Under the pieces are notes generated by a model. It was not told the origin of the DNA. It did no database searches and was given only the letters and a program-made list of their open reading frames with translations. From the NCBI GenBank assembly GCA_019418235.1, contig DYCH01000049.1, positions 674 through 58,951 on the forward strand: a DNA stretch of 58,278 nt. Direction: 5' to 3'. Source of the DNA: Sutterella sp. Lineage in GTDB: Bacteria; Pseudomonadota; Gammaproteobacteria; Burkholderiales; Burkholderiaceae_F. A program made the translations under genes and the position numbers. Shown in pieces: positions 51,045 through 58,278 of this stretch (its first letter is position 1; every line of letters starts with the position of its first letter).

Positions 51045-52457
51045 ATGATGAAAGCTTTTTCATATGCCTTTGTTTGTACTCTGATGCTCTCTGGTTGTGC
51101 AGTGGAGATGCCTGAGACATTAGAGAGAAAGCATCAAGACTTAATTCCCGCCCAGTGGACAAGTGGGGAAGGGAAAGAGGCGGCTCTAACCGTAAGAGAG
51201 AAACCCGAACAGTGGTGGGCTCGGTGGAACAACGAAACGTTGAGTTTTCTTGTTGAAAAGACGTTGCTCAATAACACCGACATTGCTCAAGCTCAGGCCA
51301 ATCTTCGTTCTGCTCAAGCCTCCTTAACGCAGGCCAATTCAAGCCTCTGGCCGTCATTTAATATTGGGGGAGATGCCACCGATCAATGGAAAAACCATGA
51401 TTGGACGCAAGGTTACTCCGCCGAAGCGACCTCTAAATGGAGTTTTAACTTTGGTGGACGAGACATCGCAACGCAAGGGGCGGCAAGCGCAACAACTCAA
51501 GCACAAGCTCTGACTTTAGAAGATACACAAAGCGCCGTGGCAAGCGAAGTCGCTAAAACGTACATTGCTTTGTGTCAGGCCAATGAGCAATTGGCTATTT
51601 TGGAGAAAAACGTTCTTTCTTATGAGGAAGGACGAAACTTAGCCCAATGGCGTCACCAAGCGGGGCTCGTTTCGGCGATTGATGCCGAGCAAGCTAGTGC
51701 TTCTTATGAAAGCATGAAGGCGCAAATTGATACGGCACGTCACTCTATTCATGTTTACCAAACGGCGTTATCGCGTTTGACTGTATTGCCATTAACAACC
51801 ATTAAGGGGTTGCCTGCCAAAGGCATTCCTCAGGCACCGGACGATTTAGCAGTGGCTATTCCAGCCGACGTCATCTCTTTGCGACCCGATGTGCAAGCGG
51901 CACGAGCCTCTGTCATAGCGGCTTTGTATAAAGTAAGAGCCGCGCAGGCAGATTTTTTCCCGACGTTGTCACTCTCGGGCAGTATCGGAACCACGGCCGC
52001 AACGGTGAGCGCCTTAGGCGCCTCGGGGACGGGAATCGGTGCTTTAGTGGGCGCACTTTCGATGCCGATATTGAATTGGGGGGAAGCGATTGCCGGTACT
52101 GAAACGCAAAAAGCTGCATTGGATACGGCGCAAGCAAAATACACGGCGGCTTTAGTGACGGCTCTGGAAGAAACCGAAAATGCGCTTTCCCAATTAAGAA
52201 CAACGCAATTGCGTCAAAAGTCATTATTGAGTGCTCAAAAAAGTAGTGAGTTGGCCGCACAATTGGCTCTTCAACAATACTCAAGCGGTCTAGTGGACTA
52301 CGAAACGGTTCTCTCGACGCTTCGCTCTCAATTAAGTGCACAAGAAGCCGTGGTGGATAACCAATCTGAACAAGCCCAAGCCTACGTTGAACTGTATCGG
52401 GCTTTAGGTGGCGGTTGGACACCCGAAGCAAAGGACAAGGAAGAAAAAAATGGGTAA
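51045..52457 (+). CDS. Outer-membrane efflux lipoprotein, NodT/TolC family
   Basis: 470 residues. Lipobox LSGC near residue 18, then the two OEP repeats: WWARWNNETLSFLVEKTL with LLNNTDIAQAQANLRSAQASL, and later LRPDVQAARASVIAALYKVRAAQADFFP. Forms the outer-membrane channel for the adaptor and ABC pump downstream. Start at the first of two tandem ATGs (51045/51048), because the longer GTG frame would mask the signal peptide. Overlaps the adaptor start by 8 bases. Confidence 0.93.
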   Translation: MMKAFSYAFVCTLMLSGCAVEMPETLERKHQDLIPAQWTSGEGKEAALTVREKPEQWWARWNNETLSFLVEKTLLNNTDIAQAQANLRSAQASLTQANSSLWPSFNIGGDATDQWKNHDWTQGYSAEATSKWSFNFGGRDIATQGAASATTQAQALTLEDTQSAVASEVAKTYIALCQANEQLAILEKNVLSYEEGRNLAQWRHQAGLVSAIDAEQASASYESMKAQIDTARHSIHVYQTALSRLTVLPLTTIKGLPAKGIPQAPDDLAVAIPADVISLRPDVQAARASVIAALYKVRAAQADFFPTLSLSGSIGTTAATVSALGASGTGIGALVGALSMPILNWGEAIAGTETQKAALDTAQAKYTAALVTALEETENALSQLRTTQLRQKSLLSAQKSSELAAQLALQQYSSGLVDYETVLSTLRSQLSAQEAVVDNQSEQAQAYVELYRALGGGWTPEAKDKEEKNG

Positions 52458-53733
52458 TACCGATAAAGAATCCATCAAAACGCTTCTTGACGAAGCAGCG
52501 GCACCCAAGTGGTCTACTCGCAAGAAAGTGTTGGCGGGTGCGATTGGCGCAGCCGTTTTGGGCACTGCTGTATGGTGGTTGGGAAACTCAGGTTCTGCGC
52601 CTCAGTATTTGACGACTGAAGTGACGCGCGGAACGTTGAAGGTTGATGTAACGGCCAACGGTACGCTCGAAGCTGAGCAAACCGTTTCAATCGGTTCGGA
52701 ATTGTCAGGGATCGTTGAAAAGGTGTTGGTTGATGTCAATGATGTGGTGAAAAAAGACCAAGTTCTCATTGAATTAAACACGACAAAACTAAAAGCATCG
52801 GTTGCCATGGCGAGAGCCTCATTAGCCAGTGCTAAGGCAAGTCTGAGTGAAGCGCAAGCCACTCACAAAGAGGCAAAGGCCAAGTACCAACGTCTATTAA
52901 ACGTGAGAAAGTTATCCGGCGGTAAAACACCGGCTCAAACGGAATTGGATGAGCAGTCAGCCGTGGTTGCGCGTGCCTTAGCGAGTATTGATGTTGCAAA
53001 GGCCAAAATTGAAAATGCGCAGGCAGAACTCACGACCGCGGAAAGCGACCTCACGAAAGCTTTTATTTCCGCTTCAATCGATGGCGTGATTTTGGCGCGT
53101 TCTGTTGAACCGGGCTATGCCGTCGCAGCTTCATTGCAAGCGGTGGAACTTTTAACGTTAGCGAGCGATTTGCGAGAGCTTGAGTTGGAAGTTGATGTGG
53201 ACGAAGCTGATGTCGCTGTGGTGAAAGAGGGGCAAGCGGCAACGTTTACCGTGAGTGCCTATCCTAATCGTGAGTTTCCGGCAACGCTAACGAAAGTCTC
53301 TTACGGGCCTTCTCAAGACACGGACAATAACGTCGTGACTTACACCGCTTATTTGACGGTTAAAAATGCGGATTTATTGCTTCGTCCAGGGATGACCGCA
53401 ACGGCTCGTATTCAAACGCAAAATCGAGAAAATGTTCTGTTAGTACCTAACACGGCTTTGCGCTACAGTCCAAAGACCGGTGGCGAATCTAAGAGTGCGG
53501 TAAGTGGCTTGATGATGGGTCCTCCGCATCAACAAGGGGTCAATAAAACGGCTAAGGACGTGGGCGGGGCGACGGCCACGCGTCAAAGTAAGATTTGGGT
53601 GTTAAGAAACCAAACGCCTCAAATGCTTACGATTGTGACAGGGGCATCGGACGGCATTCGCACGGAAGTGATTTCAGGCGAACTCAAAGAGGGCGATTTA
53701 TTGATTACGGGCCAAAAGAAGGCGGAGAATTGA
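52450..53733 (+). CDS. MacA-like periplasmic adaptor; 3' end joined to an IS element
   Basis: 427 residues: membrane helix (about 30-48), biotinyl-lipoyl half-motifs (IGSELSGIVEKVLVDVNDVVKKDQ), alpha-helical hairpin, and beta-barrel/membrane-proximal domains, as in MacA. ATG 52450 with AAGGAAG upstream. The stop codon TGA (53731-53733) lies inside the conserved right-end sequence TTGACAT of the tnpB element, so the insertion supplied the present stop and may have shortened or changed the last residues. The core adaptor looks intact. Confidence 0.9.
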   Translation: MGNTDKESIKTLLDEAAAPKWSTRKKVLAGAIGAAVLGTAVWWLGNSGSAPQYLTTEVTRGTLKVDVTANGTLEAEQTVSIGSELSGIVEKVLVDVNDVVKKDQVLIELNTTKLKASVAMARASLASAKASLSEAQATHKEAKAKYQRLLNVRKLSGGKTPAQTELDEQSAVVARALASIDVAKAKIENAQAELTTAESDLTKAFISASIDGVILARSVEPGYAVAASLQAVELLTLASDLRELELEVDVDEADVAVVKEGQAATFTVSAYPNREFPATLTKVSYGPSQDTDNNVVTYTAYLTVKNADLLLRPGMTATARIQTQNRENVLLVPNTALRYSPKTGGESKSAVSGLMMGPPHQQGVNKTAKDVGGATATRQSKIWVLRNQTPQMLTIVTGASDGIRTEVISGELKEGDLLITGQKKAEN

Positions 53734-53870
53734 CATCCTCCCCTCACTGAAGGGATTCCTACGGGCAGTGCACAGTTTTATGCCGTACACCACCTTCGGT
53801 GGGTTCCTGTTGCTGACCAACTAACGTTGGTTCACTGGGCAGGCATCGAAGGGACTGTCCGTCCCCGGTT
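53730..53870 (-). ncRNA. Predicted omega-RNA (reRNA) of the tnpB element
   Basis: By analogy with characterised TnpB systems, the 3' end of tnpB and the right end form the guide scaffold. Visible parts on the minus strand: AGTGAAC over the tnpB stop, hairpin ACCAAC/GTTGGT (53816-53821 with 53826-53831), GTCAGCA, GAACCCACCG (53797-53806), a TACGGCA/TGCC-GTA arm, a CCCT/AGGG hairpin and the terminal ATGTCAA. The guide would be the flanking sequence from 53729 downward, i.e. the complement of the macA-like 3' end. Confidence 0.72.
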
Positions 53871-55100
53871 TAATACATTGATCGCTCCTACAACATCAGC
53901 GTTGTTCGTGTAGCCACATTGACGGCACTCAAATTTCGCTTGCGTGGAGCGATTTTCTTTTTCACAATGGCCACAACTCGGGCACGTTTGACTCGTGTAC
54001 GCAGGATTAACCTTTGTCACGTAGCCTCCGTGTTTGAGTAGGGCCCACTCCAAACTTGAAACCAATTGATGAGGCGAAAACCGCAACATCGCTTTGTTTA
54101 AGCCTGACTTTTGTTTAACTCGTCGACCCGGTTCTTCTATCGTTCCTTTGGCATTGGCTGTCATATTTCGGATTTTCAAATCCTCGACATAGACCATCCC
54201 GACCGTGCGTGCAATGGCATTTGCCGTTTGTTGACAGAAATCCTTACGGATATTGCGAAGTTTTTGATAGAGCTTTTGGATCTGCGCTTTCAAGCGACAA
54301 CGCTTGCGACTGGGTTTCGTTTTATCAAAGGCTTGAGCTAAACCTGACTTGGCCAACTGACGTCGAGCCTCGTAGTTATGGCTTAAAGCCCTCTGCTTTT
54401 GAGCAATTTGCTTTTCAATGGTCTTGATGCGATCGGTGTCGATTTGATAGACCTTACCATCTGAGGTAGTGATGGTTTGGGCAATGCCCAAATCGATCCC
54501 ACACTCACCGGCAAGCGTCTCAAGCGGTTGGTAGTTTGTGATCAACTTCGTGATCACCACAAACCACTTCGTTCCATCGCGCTTGATCGTTACCTGACGA
54601 ACCAGTCCCTCGACCGTGTCTCGACTTTTCCGATAGCGCACAAACCCTAACTTGGGGACAAAAACGCGAGCGTTGGCTTCGTCAATGTCTTGGGCTTTCG
54701 GTTGAGGCAATCGAAAACTGTCACCGTGATCTCTGGACTTAAAATGTGGAAAACCTTTACCATTCTTGAAAGACTCTCGTATAGCACGATCTTGATCACG
54801 CAACGTTTGTTGCAAAGCTTGCGCTATGGGTTGTTTTAACCATTGCGTCCCCTCGGCTCGTTTGAGAGCCGTGAGGGCTTTGCAACAATCATTAAACGAG
54901 AGCAAAGACGGTTGAGGCAAGGGTTCTAACCCTTGTTCAACGCGTTCTTTGTTTTGGAGATAGACGGTGTTACGAGACTCTTGAATGGTTTTTTGCTCAG
55001 CTATAAAATGATTCCAAACGAAACGCACCGCTCCCGCCGTTTGACTTAAGAAACGACGTTGAGCAGTATTGAGTTTCAGTTCAAATGAGTAGTTGAGCAT
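53832..55100 (-). CDS. tnpB: TnpB RNA-guided endonuclease (IS200/IS605 family)
   Basis: 422 residues. N-terminal helix-turn-helix/OrfB region (AGAVRFVWNHFIAEQK), wedge region, and a split RuvC nuclease with all three acidic residues: D in CGIDLGIAQ (203), E in VYVEDLKIRNM (306) and D in NNADVVGAINVL (402). A zinc ribbon CPSCG...CRQCG lies between the last two. It is therefore predicted catalytically active, unlike nuclease-dead TldR regulators. Two in-frame starts exist (55109 and 55100). Confidence 0.93.
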   Translation of the reverse strand: MLNYSFELKLNTAQRRFLSQTAGAVRFVWNHFIAEQKTIQESRNTVYLQNKERVEQGLEPLPQPSLLSFNDCCKALTALKRAEGTQWLKQPIAQALQQTLRDQDRAIRESFKNGKGFPHFKSRDHGDSFRLPQPKAQDIDEANARVFVPKLGFVRYRKSRDTVEGLVRQVTIKRDGTKWFVVITKLITNYQPLETLAGECGIDLGIAQTITTSDGKVYQIDTDRIKTIEKQIAQKQRALSHNYEARRQLAKSGLAQAFDKTKPSRKRCRLKAQIQKLYQKLRNIRKDFCQQTANAIARTVGMVYVEDLKIRNMTANAKGTIEEPGRRVKQKSGLNKAMLRFSPHQLVSSLEWALLKHGGYVTKVNPAYTSQTCPSCGHCEKENRSTQAKFECRQCGYTNNADVVGAINVLNRGRTVPSMPAQ

Positions 55101-55163
55101 CAGTTCCATGACTTTATTCTAGCAATAGAGATCAACTAACGATATTTTCAATTAACTTATTTA

Positions 55164-55181
55164 CAAAGTCTTACGACTTTG
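55164..55181. repeat. Left-end hairpin of the tnpB element
   Basis: CAAAGTC (55164-55170) and GACTTTG (55175-55181) form a 7-pair hairpin with loop TTAC, about 64 bases upstream of the tnpB start. Subterminal hairpins are what the Y1 transposase recognises in this family. Confidence 0.6.
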
Positions 55182-55234
55182 CTCCTTACATCCCATGTTT
55201 AGAGACAGGGGCTTTACGGAGATTGCTGTAAATC

Positions 55235-55942
55235 ATGTCTGAAGAAATGCCCTTAATTCAACTGATTGATATCTATAAACGCTACGGCGTGGGTGATGCT
55301 GCCTTTGATGCATTGCAAGGCATCAGTTTGTCGATTAATCAGGGGGAATTTGTGGCGGTGATGGGACCTTCGGGTTCAGGGAAATCCACTTGCATGAATA
55401 TTGTGGGTGCATTGGATACACCGAGCGCCGGAACGTACCTTTTTAAAGGCGTACCGGTCAATCAAATGACTCAGGATCAGCGAGCGTTGTTACGACGCAA
55501 ATATTTTGGTTTTGTGTTTCAGGGTTTTAACCTTTTGCCGCGAACAACCGCCTTGGAAAATGTGGAGTTGCCTCTGCTTTATCGAGGGATGGCTGCGCAG
55601 GATCGTCATGAATTGGCTAGAGAAGCGCTTGATCGCGTGGGACTGCTTCCATGGGAGCACCATACGCCGGCAGAACTCTCGGGTGGGCAACAGCAACGTG
55701 TTGCGATTGCTCGTGCCATTGTGAGTAAACCGCTTTTACTTTTAGCCGATGAACCGACGGGGAGCTTGGACAGTAAGCGTAGCGTTGAAATCATGGAACT
55801 CTTGCGAGAACTAAACGAAAGCGACGGCATTACGATTGGTCTTGTGACGCACGAACCGGATATGGCAGCGTACGCCAAGCGTATTGTTCTGTTCCGAGAC
55901 GGGCGCCTTGATAGTGATAAGGATATGCGTCATGTGGGCTAA
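55235..55942 (+). CDS. ABC ATPase of a MacB/LolD-type efflux pump
   Basis: 235 residues: Walker A GPSGSGKSTCMNIVGALD, FVFQGFNLLPRTTALENVELP, signature LSGGQQQRVAIARAI, Walker B LLLADEPTGSLD, typical of the MacB/LolD/FtsE group. The nearest clear ribosome site (GGAG near 55218) is rather far from ATG 55235, and the IS insertion just upstream has separated it from its original operon leader. Overlaps the permease start. Confidence 0.9.
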   Translation: MSEEMPLIQLIDIYKRYGVGDAAFDALQGISLSINQGEFVAVMGPSGSGKSTCMNIVGALDTPSAGTYLFKGVPVNQMTQDQRALLRRKYFGFVFQGFNLLPRTTALENVELPLLYRGMAAQDRHELAREALDRVGLLPWEHHTPAELSGGQQQRVAIARAIVSKPLLLLADEPTGSLDSKRSVEIMELLRELNESDGITIGLVTHEPDMAAYAKRIVLFRDGRLDSDKDMRHVG

Positions 55943-57137
55943 TGCGTTTTTATTGGCAATTCGACAAATTTATCGCAACCCGATGCGATCGCTCCTGACC
56001 GTTTTAGGGGTGGTGATCGGTGTGGCAGCTGTCATTACGATGGTGACGGTGGGCAATGGCGCCACGCAAGCCGTACGTACGCAAATTGAAAGTTTAGGCT
56101 CTAATCAACTCATGCTTCGTCCCGGTCAACGTTTGGGACCGGGCGGTATGGGTGGTGCGCCGCAATTTAAGCTCGACGATGTTGAAGCGATTGCCAATCA
56201 AATTGCCGGGGTCGTGGTGGCGGCACCTCAGCGTTCGCGATCCATGGTGGTTGTGGCACAAGGTCGAAATTGGACTACGCAGGTAGTAGGGAGCACGAAC
56301 GATTATTTTATTTTAGATAATCGTAATTTATCCCAAGGGCGCTTTTTTGAGCCGCAGGAAGAAGCCGCCGGTTCTGCCGTGTGTATTATTGGCGCCACCA
56401 TTCAAAAAGAAATCTTCGGTGGCGAAGAACCCGTCGGAGAGATGTTGCGAACGGGGCAATTCTCTTGCCGTGTGGTGGGTGTTTTAGAAAGCAAGGGGCA
56501 GGTGGCGATCGGCGGTGACCAAGACGATTTGGTCGTGATGCCCATTCAAACCTTTCTGCGTCGTGTGAGTGGTAATACGCGCGTATCGGCCATTTTAATT
56601 TCCGTCGATAAGGATGTGGAGCGTCAGACGGTGATTGACAGTTTGACCCTTTTGATGCGTGAACGCCGCTCCCTTTCGGCAAACGATAGCGATAACTTCA
56701 TGATTTTGGATACCGAAGAAATTGCTCGTAAGGTTTCCAGTACGACAGCAATTATGACCGCACTTTTGGGGGCAGTTGCCGCTGTGAGTCTCATTGTGGG
56801 CGGCATTGGTATTATGAACATCATGCTCGTGAGCGTAACGGAACGTACGCGAGAAATCGGGGTGCGATTGGCCATTGGCGCTATGGCGCATGAGGTCTTG
56901 ATGCAGTTTTTAATTGAAGCCATTGTGCTTGGGGCATTGGGCGGATTGCTGGGTGTTGTGATTGCCTTTTTCGGTTCTATCCTATTGTCAGCTGTCATGA
57001 ATATCCCCTTTATTTTTGACCCTGTTATTAATATTGTGGCGTTTGGTTTTGCTGCACTCACGGGCGTAATATTTGGATATTTCCCTGCGCTTCGAGCGGC
57101 TCGAATGGATCCGATTGAAGCAGTCCGTCACGAATAA
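55932..57137 (+). CDS. MacB/FtsX-type ABC permease (separate from its ATPase)
   Basis: 401 residues: N-terminal membrane helix in a MacB-type start (LLAIRQIYRNPMRSLLTVLGVVIGVAAVITMVTVGNGA), periplasmic domain (about 60-270), and three C-terminal helices ending PALRAARMDPIEAVRHE, the FtsX-family tail. In E. coli MacB the ATPase and this part are one chain; here they are two genes with an 11-base overlap. ATG 55932 has AAGGA 8 bases upstream. Confidence 0.92.
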   Translation: MWANAFLLAIRQIYRNPMRSLLTVLGVVIGVAAVITMVTVGNGATQAVRTQIESLGSNQLMLRPGQRLGPGGMGGAPQFKLDDVEAIANQIAGVVVAAPQRSRSMVVVAQGRNWTTQVVGSTNDYFILDNRNLSQGRFFEPQEEAAGSAVCIIGATIQKEIFGGEEPVGEMLRTGQFSCRVVGVLESKGQVAIGGDQDDLVVMPIQTFLRRVSGNTRVSAILISVDKDVERQTVIDSLTLLMRERRSLSANDSDNFMILDTEEIARKVSSTTAIMTALLGAVAAVSLIVGGIGIMNIMLVSVTERTREIGVRLAIGAMAHEVLMQFLIEAIVLGALGGLLGVVIAFFGSILLSAVMNIPFIFDPVINIVAFGFAALTGVIFGYFPALRAARMDPIEAVRHE

Positions 57138-57154
57138 TTGCAACGAGTTTGGTT

Positions 57155-58096
57155 ATGTTTTTGAAACGCTTTTTGGGTTTTGTTTCTGCGCTTTGTGTGA
57201 GCGCTCCTCTTTGGGCAGCGTCTACGCCTGATGTTTTGAATATCACCTACGTGAAAGCCCCTTTTAATATCCAATGCATGGTGATGAAAAATCACAAACT
57301 CTTGGAAAAAGAGTTTGAAAAAGAAGGCATGCGCATTAATTGGATTCCCATTAAAGCGGGGCTTAATCAAGTGCGTGGGATGGTCGCTGGCGAAATTGAC
57401 ATGGCAAGCGCCATGAACACGAGCACCCTTTTAATTGCCAATTCCGTTGGCAATCGTATCGATATTGTGGGCGGTGTAGCGCACCCGGATGCGACCTTTG
57501 CTTTGGTGGCCGATCCTAAAAAAGTCGCCGATATGTCAGCGCTTAAAGGAAAAATGGTGGTAGGCCCCAAGGGAACGGTTTTGCATCATTTACTCACTTT
57601 GGCACTCGATCAATCCCAAATGAAAATGTCGGACGTGAACTTCGTTTCAATGAATTTGCCGGCAAGTTTAACGACCTTATTGGCCGGAAAAGCTGATGCT
57701 GCGCTCGTGGCAGCGGGTGGATTATTAAAGGCAAAAGAACAAGGTTTTGTGCCGTTGGTATCAGCAAAGGGTGTGTTATCAACCAACTTGGTTTTAACGG
57801 CTCGAGATGACTTTGTTCAAAAATATCCGGAAGTGGTGCAACGCGTAGCCAAGGTCAATAAAGAAGCGCTGGCGTGGGCCAATGCCAATCGTGAAGAAGC
57901 TATTGCATTGGGGGCAAAGGAGCACGGTATTTCAACGCAAGAAGCAGCTCAGCTTTATGACTGGTCGGCTTTTTATTCAGATCTCACCCAAAAAGACATT
58001 GAAGCTATGCAAAAGAGTCAAGACTTTTTGTTAAAAGAAAAGATGATGACCAAACCAGTAAATGTACAAATGTTGTTTCCAACATTTGTTAAATAA
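57155..58096 (+). CDS. ABC-type substrate-binding protein, NMT1/SsuA-like
   Basis: 313 residues. Signal peptide ending in LWAAS, then the NMT1/THI5-like fold: AGEIDMASAMNTSTLLIANSV, LKGKMVVGPKGTVLHHLL, and LLAGKADAALVAAGGLLKAKEQG. Such proteins bind sulfonates, taurine, nitrate or pyrimidine precursors; the ligand here is unknown. No permease or ATPase is adjacent in the window. Start at ATG 57155, 17 bases after the pump permease, so it could be co-transcribed with it. Confidence 0.83.
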   Translation: MFLKRFLGFVSALCVSAPLWAASTPDVLNITYVKAPFNIQCMVMKNHKLLEKEFEKEGMRINWIPIKAGLNQVRGMVAGEIDMASAMNTSTLLIANSVGNRIDIVGGVAHPDATFALVADPKKVADMSALKGKMVVGPKGTVLHHLLTLALDQSQMKMSDVNFVSMNLPASLTTLLAGKADAALVAAGGLLKAKEQGFVPLVSAKGVLSTNLVLTARDDFVQKYPEVVQRVAKVNKEALAWANANREEAIALGAKEHGISTQEAAQLYDWSAFYSDLTQKDIEAMQKSQDFLLKEKMMTKPVNVQMLFPTFVK

Positions 58097-58111
58097 CTGA
58101 AAAGTAAAAAT

Positions 58112-58138
58112 AGGCTTCCATGATTATCACGGAAGCCT
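58112..58138 (-). terminator. Terminator of the M20 amidohydrolase gene
   Basis: AGGCTTCC (58112-58119) pairs with GGAAGCCT (58131-58138). On the minus strand ATTTTTA follows, so it mainly ends the gene entering from the right edge; on the plus strand the T run is absent. Confidence 0.75.
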
Positions 58139-58168
58139 CAAAAGGTGGGTAACTAGATTTGACAAGAA

Positions 58169-58278
58169 CTATTTGGTTTTACCATTAAGCTCACTTAAGC
58201 AACCAACAAAGATTTTTATTGCTAAATCCAAAGCGTTTTCATCAAAGTCGAAGTTCTTTTGGTGGTGGGCGCCGGGGC
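58169..58278 (-). CDS. M20-family amidohydrolase/peptidase, C-terminal fragment (cut by window edge)
   Basis: The minus strand entering at 58278 gives about 36 residues to a TAG at 58169-58171. They read PGAHHQKNFDFDENALDLAIKIFVGCL, the usual end of M20/hippurate-hydrolase-like enzymes (PGAH..., then FDFDE.AL). The catalytic domain is outside the window, so the substrate is unknown. Confidence 0.65.
   Translation of the reverse strand, partial: PGAHHQKNFDFDENALDLAIKIFVGCLSELNGKTK

Larger units (their letters stand above)
53730..55190 (-). mobile_element. IS200/IS605-family element with tnpB only (IS1341-like)
   Basis: A roughly 1.46-kb insertion in the efflux operon, carrying tnpB but no Y1 transposase tnpA. 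The right end is marked by the hairpin-plus-ATGTCAA terminus (53730-53760). The left end lies near a CAAAGTC/GACTTTG hairpin (55164-55181), but its exact boundary is uncertain because these elements make no target duplication. It is oriented opposite to the host operon and would need TnpA in trans to move. Confidence 0.82.

Noticed and set aside
55235..57137. A frameshifted macB pseudogene
   Set aside because: Each part has complete domains, its own start with a suitable ribosome site for the permease, and a short overlap typical of coupled genes.
1..58278. CRISPR arrays, rRNA genes or prophage
   Set aside because: No regularly spaced direct repeats, no rRNA sequence and no phage structural genes were seen; the lone XRE gene at 19125-19496 has no phage neighbours.

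Overview
The window reads as a chromosomal segment of a low-GC betaproteobacterium of the order Burkholderiales. A Sutterellaceae-like or low-GC Alcaligenaceae-like organism is my best guess, inferred from gene order and protein character rather than from any 16S sequence. The blocks envC-ctpA beside gpmA, rhodanese-secB, ispE-tRNA-Gln-prs-rplY-pth-ychF, lolB next to ispE, kdsD-kdsC-lptC-lptA-lptB-ptsN-rapZ, and ftsE-ftsX-rpoH next to rsmD/ftsY are all familiar from that group. Most of the window is core housekeeping DNA packed into operons with 4-base overlaps.

Layout. 1-4968 (minus): start of a GntR regulator, a membrane metallophosphoesterase, a CtpA-type protease, an EnvC-type murein hydrolase activator and phosphoglycerate mutase. 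5166-8802 (plus): a cysteine-free rhodanese, SecB, then a NarX/NarL-like two-component pair. 8799-15782 (minus): an MFS exporter, trmL, rpoH, ftsX, ftsE, ppx/gppA, coaD and rsmD, with ftsY diverging only 6 bases from rsmD. 16786-24901 (minus): AsmA, an XRE regulator, ychF, a DUF523/TudS-like protein, an iron-siderophore/heme-type ABC importer and pth. 25062-31244: a radical SAM enzyme (plus), then rplY, prs, an orphan omega-RNA-like element, tRNA-Gln, ispE, lolB and a TPR protein (minus). 31320-37535: mutY (plus), then rapZ, ptsN, lptB, lptA, lptC, kdsC and kdsD (minus).

37631-41813 (minus) holds a Pat-type acyl-CoA synthetase/GNAT protein with an enoyl-CoA hydratase and a lone amino-acid ABC ATPase. 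42099-44096 (plus) is a methylthioadenosine-salvage pair, mtnA plus a class II aldolase, with an overlapping 79-residue unknown. Next come an MFS transporter, a lipoprotein, aspS and an EF-G-like GTPase. 50163-57137 is an efflux locus: a degenerate OmpR-type regulator (minus) facing an outer-membrane factor, a MacA-like adaptor, an ABC ATPase and a MacB/FtsX-type permease (plus). A tnpB-only IS200/IS605-family element is inserted between adaptor and ATPase. The window ends with an NMT1/SsuA-like binding protein and the C-terminus of an M20 amidohydrolase.

The most unusual signal is a pair of related TnpB guide-RNA (omega-RNA) scaffolds. One lies at the 3' end of the intact tnpB in the efflux operon. 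The other, at 27764-27890 between tRNA-Gln and prs, has no tnpB beside it, yet it keeps the conserved single-stranded blocks and has base-paired stems whose sequence differs from the first copy. Other points worth checking are the apparent absence of rpoN, hpf and hprK from the lptB-ptsN-rapZ cluster, a likely DHAP shunt, and two signalling or sulfur-transfer proteins that lack key residues.
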